Source: Boesenbergia rotunda (Eukaryota > Streptophyta > Magnoliopsida > Zingiberales > Zingiberaceae). Taken from it: a DNA stretch of 64,000 nt. The stretch is taken from positions 315,685-379,684 of the forward strand of contig JAGFNQ010006457.1 in the NCBI GenBank assembly GCA_024364735.1. The letters are read 5' to 3'. How positions within the stretch are numbered: the first letter of the stretch is position 1; every line of letters starts with the position of its first letter. A program made the translations under genes and the position numbers. Below the pieces are notes generated by a model. That model saw only the letters and a program-made list of their open reading frames with translations, was not told the DNA's origin and did not search any database. Shown in pieces: positions 45,914 through 56,250 of the stretch.

Positions 45914-46217
45914 TATCATGCCCCGAGGAGCTGTCCGTCCGATACTGACCGAACTGCTACTCCCTCGACCTGGCGGACAATTCGAAATCCTAACCTCTAC
46001 GACTCCCTCAGCCCTCTTGTACCGCAGCCTATAGGGCTACAACAAGCAGCTAAATGACAAGAAAATGGAAACGACGATAAAAGCTGCGTACCGGTATGAC
46101 TTACGATAAAACAGAATGAAACCAAAAGCCTCCATGGCACACAAAAGTATAACTATATTGTCGTGCAAGAATGACACAACAGAACATAAAAACAACAGCG
46201 AAAACGAAAAGATTACC
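45914..46217 (-). repeat. 5' LTR of the gypsy element, truncated
   Basis: It matches 28261-28562 at roughly 90% or better. The terminal TGTCACG of the 3' copy reads TATCATG here, both G-to-A/C-to-T type. Homology stops at ~46217. Confidence 0.78.
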
Positions 46218-46450
46218 CTGATATAGGAAGGAAAGAAATTTTAAAAGAAAGAATAAATTCTTAATGAATTTAAAATTTTAATTACACTCAAAATCCAAAA
46301 TATAAATTACCAAAAATACTTAAAATGCAAAAAAATAATAAAATTATAATAAAAAATAAAAAAAATCTCAGACTCCTCCTGTATAGAAGCCGTGTTTGAT
46401 CAGCAACTATTAAAAAAAATAAGTGTTAAATTGGATTTGTGTTGTGCTCG
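46218..46450. other. AT-rich spacer, no gene seen
   Basis: Poly-A/T-rich, no ORF; it adjoins the hAT target site. Confidence 0.5.
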
Positions 46451-46458
46451 ATCTAAGT

Positions 46459-49309
46459 TAGACTCGACCCTGGGCCGGGTCTAGCCCGGACCCAGCCCGG
46501 TTGGCTCGTTGACCCGGTTCACCGGGCCGAACCGGAACCGGCCCGGCAGGATGCCGAGTCGGTTCCGGTTCCAGGCCTCCGGAACCGTGAACCGGCGGTT
46601 AACCGCCGGTTCATGTGAACGGCACTGAACCGCCGGTTCAGTGCCGTTGGGCAGTTTTTTGATTTTTTTTTTTTGACGGATGAGATCATTTGACCGTTTT
46701 TTGATCAATGGCTATGATTTAGTGACCGTTATGATCCGAACTCTACAAATAGGGAGCTCATTTCATCATTTTCACTCACAAAACAACTTCTCTTCTCTCA
46801 ATCTCTCATTCTCAACTCTCAACTTCTCTCCGCGTTCTTCATCGACGATAATGGAAGGAGGTCACGGAGCTTTATCATCTCGATCTCGGAGGGGAAAAGA
46901 AATTGCATACGAGGATCCCAACCTTCAAATTCAATCTACCGATGATGAGACCGAGGCTCAGCCCCAACGCCCTCCGATCCCCGAAATGCAAGGAAGTACC
47001 GATGCGATTACTTCTAAGGTTCGGGATAATCCTCTTTTAAAATCGTCTATTTTCATTAAACATTTTGAGAAGGTCACACTTCCGTCGGGAGAAATGCGTG
47101 CAAAATGCAAGCATTGTAATGCTTCCTACAAATTCCAAGCCGACGGCGGCTATGGGTCGTTGAAACGACATGTAGAAACGAAGCACCCGACGGAATATGG
47201 GCTTGACCGCTCTCAAACACAATTATCTAGATTTTCTAGCGGTAGTAGTACTGATTCTGGTTTATTTTTATATTTAGATAATAAATTAAGAGAATCATTA
47301 GCTAAATTTGTTTCCGTAGAACATCTTTCTTTTAGTTTTGGATCTAAATGCACATTTGAAGATTTTTGTAAAGAATCTCTTAATCCTGTTGCTAAACGTG
47401 TACCTAGGACTACACTAACTCGTACAATTAAAAGATTAGTAAAACAAGGAAAAAAGAATTTAATTGAAGAATTTAGTAAATTAAATAATAAAGTTTCTTT
47501 ATGTTCCGATATTTGGAGTGATCATTGGCAAACTCATTCTTATATGGGTATAACATGTCATTGGATTGATAACTCTTGGATCCTTCAAAAAAGATTATTA
47601 GCTTATAGAATTTTTGATGAATCACACACTGCTCATAACATTGCACAATTATTACACATAGTTTTAGAAGAATATGGATTGACTCATCAAATATTTTCAA
47701 TATCATTAGACAATGTTAGTTCTAATACCGCTTCAATAGATGAATTAAAATTTATTTGTCAACCTGTCATTGGTGGTTTATTTTTTCATATTCGTTGTGT
47801 ATGCCATATTTTAAATTTATGTGTTCAAGATGGATTAAAACTTTTACAAAATTATATTCAACTAATTAGAACCGCAATTTCATACTTATGGTCCCATCCA
47901 TCTATGATGAAACAATGGGGTAGATTTTGTAAAGCTAATGGAATGCGACCAAAAAAATTTCCACGTGATGTTCCAACACGTTGGAATTCAACATATCAAT
48001 TATTACAAGATTCTTTTCAATATAAAGATTTAATATATATTTATTTTCACAACAATGGAATATTTGTAGTAGTATTTGTGAAATTTTAAAAGTTTTTAAC
48101 GATGCAACTGAACAACTTTCCGGTGTTTATTATCCCACTGCTCATTTAATTTTAGTGAATTTTTGTAGTATAGTATTAATATTAAATGAACATGTAAATA
48201 ATGAAGCTTTAACTTTATGTATATTAGCTATGAAAACTAAATGGGAAAAATATTTTTATTTTATTCCTGAAATTTATTTAATTGTATTTGCTTTAGATTC
48301 TAGATTTAAATTAGAAGTTTTACAAGAAATGCTAACTTTATATTATGACGCATTAATTCCTATTAAGGATTCTTCCTCTCCGGATCCAGCTAATATTGTA
48401 TATAATATTAAAAATTATTTATATGATCTTTATAATCAATATTATGTTAAATATGGAACACAAACTAATATTTCTGAAACACAACAACCTACTACTACTA
48501 ATTTAAAACTTACAAAAGCCCAACTTTTATTAAAAGAACGGACGAAACGTCCACGAGGATCCTCAAGTTCCACATAGGAACTTGAGAATTATTTTACGAC
48601 TTCTTTTGATTTTAATAAAGCAGATAGCGAAGACTTTGACATCTTGAAGTGGTGGTCACAGAAGGTTCAAAGCTTTCCCGTTCTCTCCGTGATTGCAAAA
48701 GAAATTTTAGCTTCTCCTGTGTCGACTGTTGCTGTGGAGCAGACGTTCAGTGCCGGCGGCAACATATTAGATGAACGACGATCAACTATGTCTCCCGACT
48801 CATTGGAAGCTCAAGCATTACTTGATGATTGGACCAGAGTCGAGAAGCGAATCCAAGGAGTGCAACTTTCAGAAGACGAAGTCGAAGAATTTGATACCGA
48901 AGGAACAAATACAACAGGAACGGGAGGAAATGCAAGTGAGTGAGAAAAGGTAAAAATGTAAAAATGTAAAAAATGTAAAAAAATGTAAAAGGGTAAAAAT
49001 GTAAAAGAACTACGTGAGCTTTGATTCCCCTATACCCTAAGGGGATACGTAGACAACTTATATAAGTGCAAGCCCTTTTTTAATAAAATTTATTTTTTTA
49101 ATTTAATTTTTAATTTTTAATTTTTTAATATAATAATCTTGAACCGTGGCGAACCGTGGCTAACCGTGAACCGGACCGTGAACCGGCGGTTCCGAACCGT
49201 GAACCGTAACCGTCTTGGGCGGTTAAGATTAAGGGTCAACCTCCCACGAACCGTCGAACCGACGATTCCGAACCGTCGAACCGTCGATTCCGAACCGTGG
49301 TCGGGTCTA
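46459..49309 (+). mobile_element. hAT transposon, full length, with 8-bp target duplication
   Basis: ATCTAAGT lies on both sides (46451-46458, 49310-49317). Terminal inverted repeats are TAGACTCGACCC and, on the other strand, TAGACCCGACCA. Both subterminal regions are dense in GAACCG/CGGTTC motifs (46490-46640; 49138-49300), like the transposase-binding subterminal repeats of hAT elements. The 8-bp duplication is the hAT signature. The transposase inside is broken. Confidence 0.92.
46851..48943 (+). pseudogene. hAT transposase (RICESLEEPER/Ac-like), one frameshift and one stop
   Basis: The likely start is the ATG at 46851 (MEGGHGALSSRSRRGKEIAY), after an A/C/T-rich leader; an earlier in-frame ATG at 46680 falls in leader sequence. 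A BED zinc finger (C-KHC ... H-ETKH, ~47090-47190) binds DNA. The RNase H-like catalytic region includes SLCSDIWSDHWQTHSYMGIT (~47490-47560) and CVCHILNLCVQDGL (~47796-47840). The frame shifts near 48025-48060 and continues to 48574. A TAG at 48575-48577 interrupts it, and the same frame resumes as ELENYF. The hAT dimerisation domain (ILASPVSTVAVEQTFSAGGN) ends at 48943. It is therefore inactive, but could be mobilised by a relative. Confidence 0.88.
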
Positions 49310-49317
49310 ATCTAAGT

Positions 49318-51046
49318 ACATGTTAACACTTCTCCGTGTTGGGGGCAAGAGAGAGATATTTTATTTTAATTTTTTTCAACCAACAAAATATAAAAATTAA
49401 AAATTAATTTCTATCTTATCATTCATGTTTTAAAAACGAGAGCAAATTATTACCTGCAACACAAACTCATACACTTTTGATGCCAAATTCTACTCTTGCT
49501 CTAACCTTCGTTAAGATCCAATATCAAATTCTGTCTTAAAACAGTGCTTCCAAATTGTTTTTGGCTGTTTCATCCTTGTATTTTATTAATAAACTCAAAG
49601 GGTAGTTATAGTAAAAGTAAAGATAATATATAGCTATCCCCCTGTAACAATCTTATAAATAGCTAGTAACAAATGCCTAAACGTATAATAGCATTAAAAT
49701 ATGGTGTTATATATAACTTCTGTAAGTCAATAATTAATTAATCTTCAGTTCTCAGAAGAAAAAAAAACGTTGATAATTAGTTAATCTCCAAGTAAAGTAG
49801 CCTACATGCCAGCGCGGCGATTTAGAATTTTAAATTTGAGAACCGCATAACGAAAATAATTATTAAATATAATAATAATCTCCTCTGTCATTCAAGATGC
49901 ATAACATATATTTAATTGAAATGTATAAAATAGAAAAAATAAAAATTTCTATATTAAAATAATAAAAAATTATATATAAAATAATGTTATTAAAAATTTG
50001 AGACGCTGTTAACCGATACCATTGTTAACCATATTGTTAGCCATGGACCATGTCAACAATTGAAGAGAGAGATTATGAACTATAATGGCAGATAGAATCA
50101 TATAAATGACAACAAGGTAACTGAAAGAAGAAGAAAATGTTAAGTATACTGCGCCAACTCGTAAAGACATGACTAAATATATATTGAATAAATAGTTGAT
50201 ATTTATTGAAATGCGTCCAAAGAAATTTATCATATCCGGACTCTGCTGTTCATATACACTTATAAATTAACATGCTCATTCAATCGATCGATCTACACGA
50301 GTTTCATGAATTTCCATGCAGGGACCGTCCTCAATACATGTACAGTGTTAGAGTACTGACCTCATTTTTGGTTCTTCCTTTTGAGTGCACTTTTCTTATC
50401 AACAGTTGTCTTTCATGCATTTAGGCTCGGATGGTTCACATTTATGCAACCTGATTAACAGATGGCAAATATGTTATCCATAAAGAAGATATAAAAAGTG
50501 TAAACTCGCATATATATTTTTTCAATTAAGTTGTGAGATTCGTGATAAATAGTAACAAACTCATGTTCATAATTATCACTGTAAAAGTTAATAAATAATT
50601 CATCTATTCCTCTAAGTATTTTGATTTAGCTGACTTAATTACCATGATATTTAATCTGAAAAACAAAGCTAGCTAGTCTTAGCTAATGCATTGATTAACT
50701 AAAAGATAATTACCATAATGGTAATTAATTGTACGCTAATATTTCTTAAAAAACAGTATTACATTTTATAAACATCGATATCTTAAAAAACATAAAAATA
50801 TGTAGAAAGGGAGAAAAACACATTTTAATTAAGTGACCATGTAAGATGAGTTTTATAAATCAATGCAAATCAATTTAAATCATAATCATAATTATTAGTG
50901 ACGATTGATCATTAAATCTAAGAAGAAAAAATTAACTTTCAGGGTTTGGAACATATGTTAAATGCATGATTTTTTTTTAAGAAGAAAAAAATTAACTTAG
51001 AAACATGTCTTTTAATTTTACCTACCTTAATTACCTTACTAGCTAG
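49318..51046. other. Intergenic region 3' of the IDD gene
   Basis: AT-rich, with no coding or repeat structure I can support; part of it must be the 3' untranslated region of the minus-strand IDD gene. Confidence 0.5.
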
Positions 51047-52540
51047 CTAGCCATGCCATGGCTTCATCCTTCTTTGTTCGTACTGATCATAAGTGCAGGA
51101 GGAGCTCAAGCAATTTGGATCCAATTCCGTCAAGTTATGAACATCTCGATGGGGGAACGGCGCCGCCTTCAATCCTAAGAAGTCTCTAGTTGTCATCCCA
51201 TCACCATTCCCACCTCCTTGCTGTTCAGCCATTATTCCAATTAGACTACTTGGCTGAGCTTTCTTCGATCCCTGCGTCAGTACAGTGCTTGATAAGAGAG
51301 CATTTGCCGTCGTAGTAGCCATGTATTCTTCCACGAGAGGAAGATGAGGAAGAGTTGTTGAAGAAGCTCCAGTAGCTGCAGCTGCCATTAGACCTAAGTG
51401 GCTAGGAGGCCTAGTGCTCATGTTTGCACCCATCTCTGCCGCCTTCTGCAACAGCGCAGTGGCTGACATGTGCGCCGTGGCTTGGAAGGGCGGAGCAACT
51501 GGCTGATCTTCCAATCCAGCGCTGAAGATTAATGGAGAAGAAGTAGGAGGTGGCGGCTGAGGGAACTGCTGCTGGCTTATCAAGTACTGATTCAGAGAGG
51601 TGGCACTCAACCACGGTGGGATGATGTGATTATGATGAGCTCGATCAGTAGTACGAGGAAGGGAATCAGAAGGGTGTTGCTCGTCATAAAGAGGTATAGA
51701 TTGTGGGAAGAGCAGTGGGTTTTGGTGATTGACGGCTGCTATTGCCCTCGCGCTTTCCTCTGCCAAAGCGTCACAGAAGGCTCTGTGCGTGGTAAAGCTA
51801 TCCCTTCTGCAACCATGCGCGCGTGCATCGATCGAGAAACAAGAAACAAGAAACAAGAAATCAAACCAAATTAAATTGATTTGAGAATTAATGACTCTGT
51901 TGTTTAGTTAGTACTGACGATACCTTGAGAAGAGGGTGCCGCAGTCGCATCTGTATTCTCTGGTGCCGCAGACCTTGGAGTGCGCCTTCCAGTCGGACTG
52001 GACGGCGTACTTCTTGGAGCACTTGTCGCACTTCCACTTCTTCTCGCCGTGCTTGCGGCTGAAGTGCTTCTTGATGCCGGTGAGGTCGCCGAGGGCGCGG
52101 GCGGGGTCGTGGTGGACGCAGCTGGCCTCCGGGCAGACGTACACTTTCTTTCGCACCGCCTCCTTGCTGCTCCGCTGCTTTAGCTTCCACGGCAGGTTGT
52201 GGCCCCGCCGGTGGAGCTGAAGGTTCTGGTCCCGTTGGAATCCCTTGTTGCAGATCTCGCACACGAACCGGTTGGTGGTCATCAGCGTCTTCGGCGACAG
52301 CGCCATTACCTCAGCCTCTGGATCTACAGAGTAGCGACGACGATCAAGAAAGAAATTGAGAAAGAAACAAACTAAACTATGTATGCATATACTAATATAT
52401 AATTAGACGTATAATTCACCTGGATTTCCTGGTTGGTTTCTCTTTTTCCTGGTAGGGTTTAGGTTGGGGGAGGTGAAGGAGTTGGATTGCTTGTTACAGG
52501 AGACGCTTGCTTCCCCGGAGGCAGAGGTGAGGTTCGACAT
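51047..52540 (-). CDS. IDD: INDETERMINATE DOMAIN (IDD) C2H2 zinc-finger transcription factor, three exons
   Basis: Exons 52540-52420, 52323-51924 and 51806-51047, with GT...AG introns of 96 and 117 bp at family-typical places, give 426 residues. Exon 1 encodes MSNLTSASGEASVS and a basic RKKR (31-34). The ID domain follows: finger 1 C62-C65-H78-H82, finger 2 C104-C109-H127-H132, finger 3 C139-C142-H155-C159 and finger 4 C166-C168-H181-C185. Conserved C-terminal motifs are MSATALLQKAAEMGA (287-301) and TTRDFLGL (379-386). IDD proteins are plant nuclear regulators; relatives (MAGPIE, JACKDAW, GAF1) act with SHR/SCR or DELLA proteins in root patterning and gibberellin response. Which subgroup this is cannot be settled here. 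Exon 2 is GC-rich. All key residues are intact. Confidence 0.93.
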
Positions 52541-52579
52541 GTTCTCGTCCACCTCCACCACCACCTCCTCCTCCTCCTC

Positions 52580-52609
52580 CTAGTGCTGCTGCTGCTGGAT
52601 TGAGATCAT
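52580..52609 (-). promoter_or_regulatory. Upstream ORF in the IDD leader, in frame with the main start
   Basis: ATG plus eight codons (MISIQQQQH) then TAG, 39 bp before the main ATG and in the same frame. The codons between are five Glu, then Val/Glu/Asp-rich. A second, overlapping five-codon ORF (MIMKR) lies just upstream in another frame. Whether it is in the mature mRNA depends on leader splicing. Confidence 0.5.
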
Positions 52610-53060
52610 CTCTTCATGATCATCTTCTTTCGACACAATACTGTTAATTTGCGTGAATTATTAGATCAGCAAAGGACTAGATAGCTAGAGCAAGACAGCG
52701 AGCATGCAGATCTAGGGATCACATGCATGATCTGAATTATTCTTTCTTCAAAGAATCTAGAGCAAATTCTAACACCCTACGATCCACTCCAAAAAGCCAA
52801 AACAAATTCTCTTTTCTTTCTTTTTTTTTACTGCAAGGATTCATTGTTATATGTATATACATGTACAACCAGTTGAAACTAGCTAGTGCCAACAGGAGAA
52901 GAGACAACCCTGGCGAAGGCTCAGAAACTAAGAACAAAACGCTTGAGAATACTACCAAAAGCTAACTGATATCAGAGACCAAAACTGCTCCAAAATTCTG
53001 CAATTCAGATGGACAACAGCTAAAGGTTGAACCGTTGAAGTGATCGAGAAAGCAGTCTCT

Positions 53061-53104
<44 letters not shown>

Positions 53105-53210
53105 CGAATGAGGAAAGCAAATGAATGTTGCAATCCTTCACCATTCAATACATACATTACCCACAATGTAACCAACTCTGACGTCGCGCTAGCTGCTGCG
53201 TTGGCATTCC
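52610..53210 (-). other. Probable 5' untranslated leader of the IDD gene
   Basis: It lies between the TATA box and the coding start. An (AG)19 run at 53064-53102 reads as a CT repeat in the leader, a GAGA-type tract bound by plant BPC proteins in some genes. A leader intron is possible, with acceptor TTAACAG near 52645, but no donor could be chosen. Confidence 0.45.
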
Positions 53211-53218
53211 TTTATATA
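53211..53218 (-). promoter_or_regulatory. TATA box of the IDD gene (likely)
   Basis: Minus strand TATATAAA in AGATATATAAAGG, ~670 bp before the ATG and ~110 bp before the CT repeat. Position-based inference; no other TATA of this quality was found nearer. Confidence 0.45.
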
Positions 53219-53838
53219 TCTCTCTCTCTCTTTCTTCTCCGAATTCTTTTTCAATTATACTCTGTAAGAAATTAAATTGATCCTTATTGGATTTACTATT
53301 TACCCTGGTAAAATTAACTAATATCTTAATACAACAACAGTGGCAATGCCACAACTCCTTAAGTTAATTTTGTGGAGAAGATTCCTTCATATGTGCTGTG
53401 CGTGCTATATATGTAGCTTTTTTGTGTGCGTGGTATTAAGTTAATGACTTGAACTGACTTTGTCCTAAAAGGAGAAAAGTAAGATGAAAGGAATGCATGA
53501 TTTGGGAAGAATGATGGGCTCTTGATTAAATTTGTCAAAGCGAAAGAATTGGGAGTAGCGTGGGGAAAGCAATTAGGCACCAGCTTTTTAGATTTACATT
53601 AGAATTAATGATTGGGCAATTGAGTGAATTCACATGGACAAACATGCATAATTATCTCCTATCAATTTCTTAACACCCATTATTCTGCTAAGCTTTTCTC
53701 TCTTCATTCGGTACTTCTGTTAGTTGATAGTAGGGCTGCAAACGAATTGAATATAGTCAAGATTTATGGTGTTCAAGCATGTTTGATAAGATAACGAACC
53801 AAACCAAGCCGAGCTCAAAATGAATTATATATATATAT
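53219..53838. other. Upstream region of the IDD gene
   Basis: CT-rich just above the TATA box (53220-53237), otherwise AT-rich; I see no gene. Confidence 0.45.
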
Positions 53839-54418
53839 GAGGAGTGATCTCCCGCACGACAAAAATTGCGCGCCCGTGTGCGACAATGACGCCTGATCGG
53901 TCCTGCGACCGATCAGGCACTCGATCTCCGAGAGGCTTGCTGACCAACGGCGGCCTTCGGCCGGCGCCCCGAACACCATACTATAACCAAGAGGGATTAG
54001 TGAACCCGTCGGGGCTTGCTGACCGACGGCGGCCTCCGGCCGGCGCCCCGAACACCATACTATAACCAAGAGGGATGGTGAACCCATCGGGGCTTGTGAC
54101 CAACGGCGGCCTCCGGCCGACGCCCTGAACACCATACTATAACCAAGAGGGATTGGTGAACCCGTCGGGGATTGCTAACCAACGGCGGCCTCCGGCCGCC
54201 ACCCCAAACAACATACTATAACCAAGAGGGATTGGTGAACCCGTCGGACTCGTCGCACCCTTCGCTCGTCATTGGTAGTCACCAGCTCGCGCCCTCGGAG
54301 AGTGCCTGATCGGTCAAGTGACCGATCAGGCACAACCCGTCTGATCGGTCCCGCGACCGATCAGGCGGTATTGTCGTGCACAGGCGCGCGTCTTTTGTCG
54401 CGCGGGTGATCAAACCCG
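53839..54418. mobile_element. Foldback element with ~75-bp inverted ends and four 79-bp internal repeats
   Basis: The ends pair as TGATCTCCCGCACGACAAAA/TGATCACCCGCGCGACAAAA, then GCGCGCC, GACAAT and CGCCTGATCGGTC. AT runs (TATATATATA) flank both sides, so the target duplication cannot be defined. Inside are four ~79-bp units (starts 53935, 54014, 54092, 54170), each with a CGGCC/GGCCG hairpin and ACCATACTATAACCAAG. Palindromes CTGATCGGTC/GACCGATCAG sit in both arms, with loops CTGC, AAGT and CCGC. No transposase; superfamily unknown. Confidence 0.7.
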
Positions 54419-54797
54419 TATATATATACAATGGCGTAGTCAAGAGCTTCAACTGTCCTTGGCTAAATTACGATGTCCTAGGCTAAATTACAAGAGGTAA
54501 TTTAAGGCTCAATATATTAATCCTAAAACTTAAAAATTGTCGGGCTATACTGGATATTAAACTAAAAGTTACTAGGTTGCATTGGGTTGGGATCCATATA
54601 TTAACCTTAAACCTTAAAAATTACTAGACTATACCAGATATTAATCTAAAAGTTGCTGGGGTGCACTGGGCTCTAGGGTTGGGATCCATATATTAACCTT
54701 AAACCTTAAAAATTACTATACTATACTAGATATTAATCTAAAAGTTGCTAGGGTGCACTGGGCTAGAGCCTAGTGCAGCCCAGCCCTGTCTACGCCC

Positions 54798-54834
<37 letters not shown>

Positions 54835-56245
54835 ACGTTAGCTTTAAACATGATCATATTTTCGATAAAGCTAGAATCAAATCTGAATAAATATGTAAGT
54901 CTTTTACATTGAATCTCTCCCTTTCAGAAAGATTATGATTTCTGCCAACCATGTGTACCAGGCATATTATCACTAGGTGTCAAATTTTTGTCAAAAGTTG
55001 TGTGCCACAATACTTATACCGTTGCTTGAATATTTGGACTATCCTCCGATCCTGTATGTGTTCATCTCCTCCGTAATAATAATACTCTTCTTGCTTAGGT
55101 ATGTATGTGGATACTTGGAAGTGTTCTAACTCTTATAATACTTTTGTTTGGCTAATAATTATGATGTATTATTGAAGCAGAGGAACGAAACAAGACGAGT
55201 ATGAGAAAGTACAGCAAACAACTAAGAAAAGAAGAACTTTGCTCATGATTGGCTGGTAGAAACAATATATATAGAGAGCCCAGAGAATTTCAACATTGAG
55301 AATTGGAAAATATCAGAAGATGCAAGCATGCCAAGCTTTATGAATGAAGAGCATTAATCATCCTTTGACGAAAAGATTAAGAGTCCAACATAATTTAGCA
55401 GAAAGGGAATCCAGCCAAGAGTATGATCGAGGCATCTAATTAAGGAAAGGCCAATAAACTTGCACGAGAACAGTCAAAAAATAGATGAGAGGAAGTTTCT
55501 TTACCAAGACTAGAATACATGACAATTCTCTTCTCCAGAGTTGTGGTAGATCAATCTTAGAAGCCTTCTCCTCCTCCTTCACGGTCGGGTTCAAAATCAA
55601 TTATAATGAATCCACTTTCTCAAAGGAGAGGCCTTAGCAAAGATACTTGATCATGCTACTTAGTAAAAGTTCTTTCTAAAAGCTGGAGGTTTGGAGCTTC
55701 TAATTGACATTGTTCTATGCTAGAGCTCAGGGATGGATTCAAGAATTAGAGATGGAGGGACGGATTCAAGAATTAGAGATGGACTGGGCTGATCTTAAAT
55801 TGGTCCTCGCAATAGATGAGGTCCGAGTTCACTTTATTAGAACACGTTACCATCTTGTCTGTTTCTATATTTCATTGGATTTTTAATTTTTATTGAATGA
55901 TTTTTTTTAATTATTTATGAAATTATTAAATTAATATATGGGATATCTAATGTGTAGATATTGAAATTTGGAGGTCATGGAGGAAGGCCTGACAGTTGAC
56001 TTGATTTTAGAGTGCGTACGTGTCGTCGATGGTGAGATAGAGGTAGAGGTCCACGAGCGCGACATGAGGTCATGTTCGATTGTCTCACATAAGACCTCAA
56101 TCCATAGTTGCTCACTTCCAGCGTTAACATAACTAATAAGGATACGTCGGCGTGGAGGACACATCGATCTGATCATGACAGTCACGACTAAGAACGACCA
56201 TGTCGATGACTACACCTCTAGGGGCGAGGGCTTGGTCACCGAGGG
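54419..56245. other. Intergenic, with short tandem repeats
   Basis: Three diverged units starting at 54512, 54596 and 54688 (ATATATTAACCTTAAACC...) contain GATATTAATCTAAAAGTTGC. An (AT)n run is at ~54808-54832. A short duplication GGATTCAAGAATTAGAGATG occurs near 55735 and 55762. No gene is supported. Confidence 0.55.
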
Positions 56246-56250
56246 AGTGG

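Larger units (their letters stand above)
28261..46217 (-). mobile_element. Chromovirus-like Ty3/gypsy retrotransposon, decayed, with nested insertions
   Basis: Read on the minus strand: truncated 5' LTR (46217-45914), iMet primer site, gag, protease, reverse transcriptase, RNase H, integrase, purine tract and 3' LTR (35858-28261). Integrase follows RNase H, as in Ty3/gypsy. The integrase C-terminus (LRGKLAPWYIGRFQILER-like) resembles Tekay/Del chromoviruses. Many stops and two nested insertion events show it is old and inactive. Confidence 0.85.

Noticed and set aside
51887..52262. Second minus-strand ORF overlapping IDD exon 2
   Set aside because: A GC-rich shadow frame (Arg/Pro-rich); the zinc-finger frame with correct splice sites is the real one.
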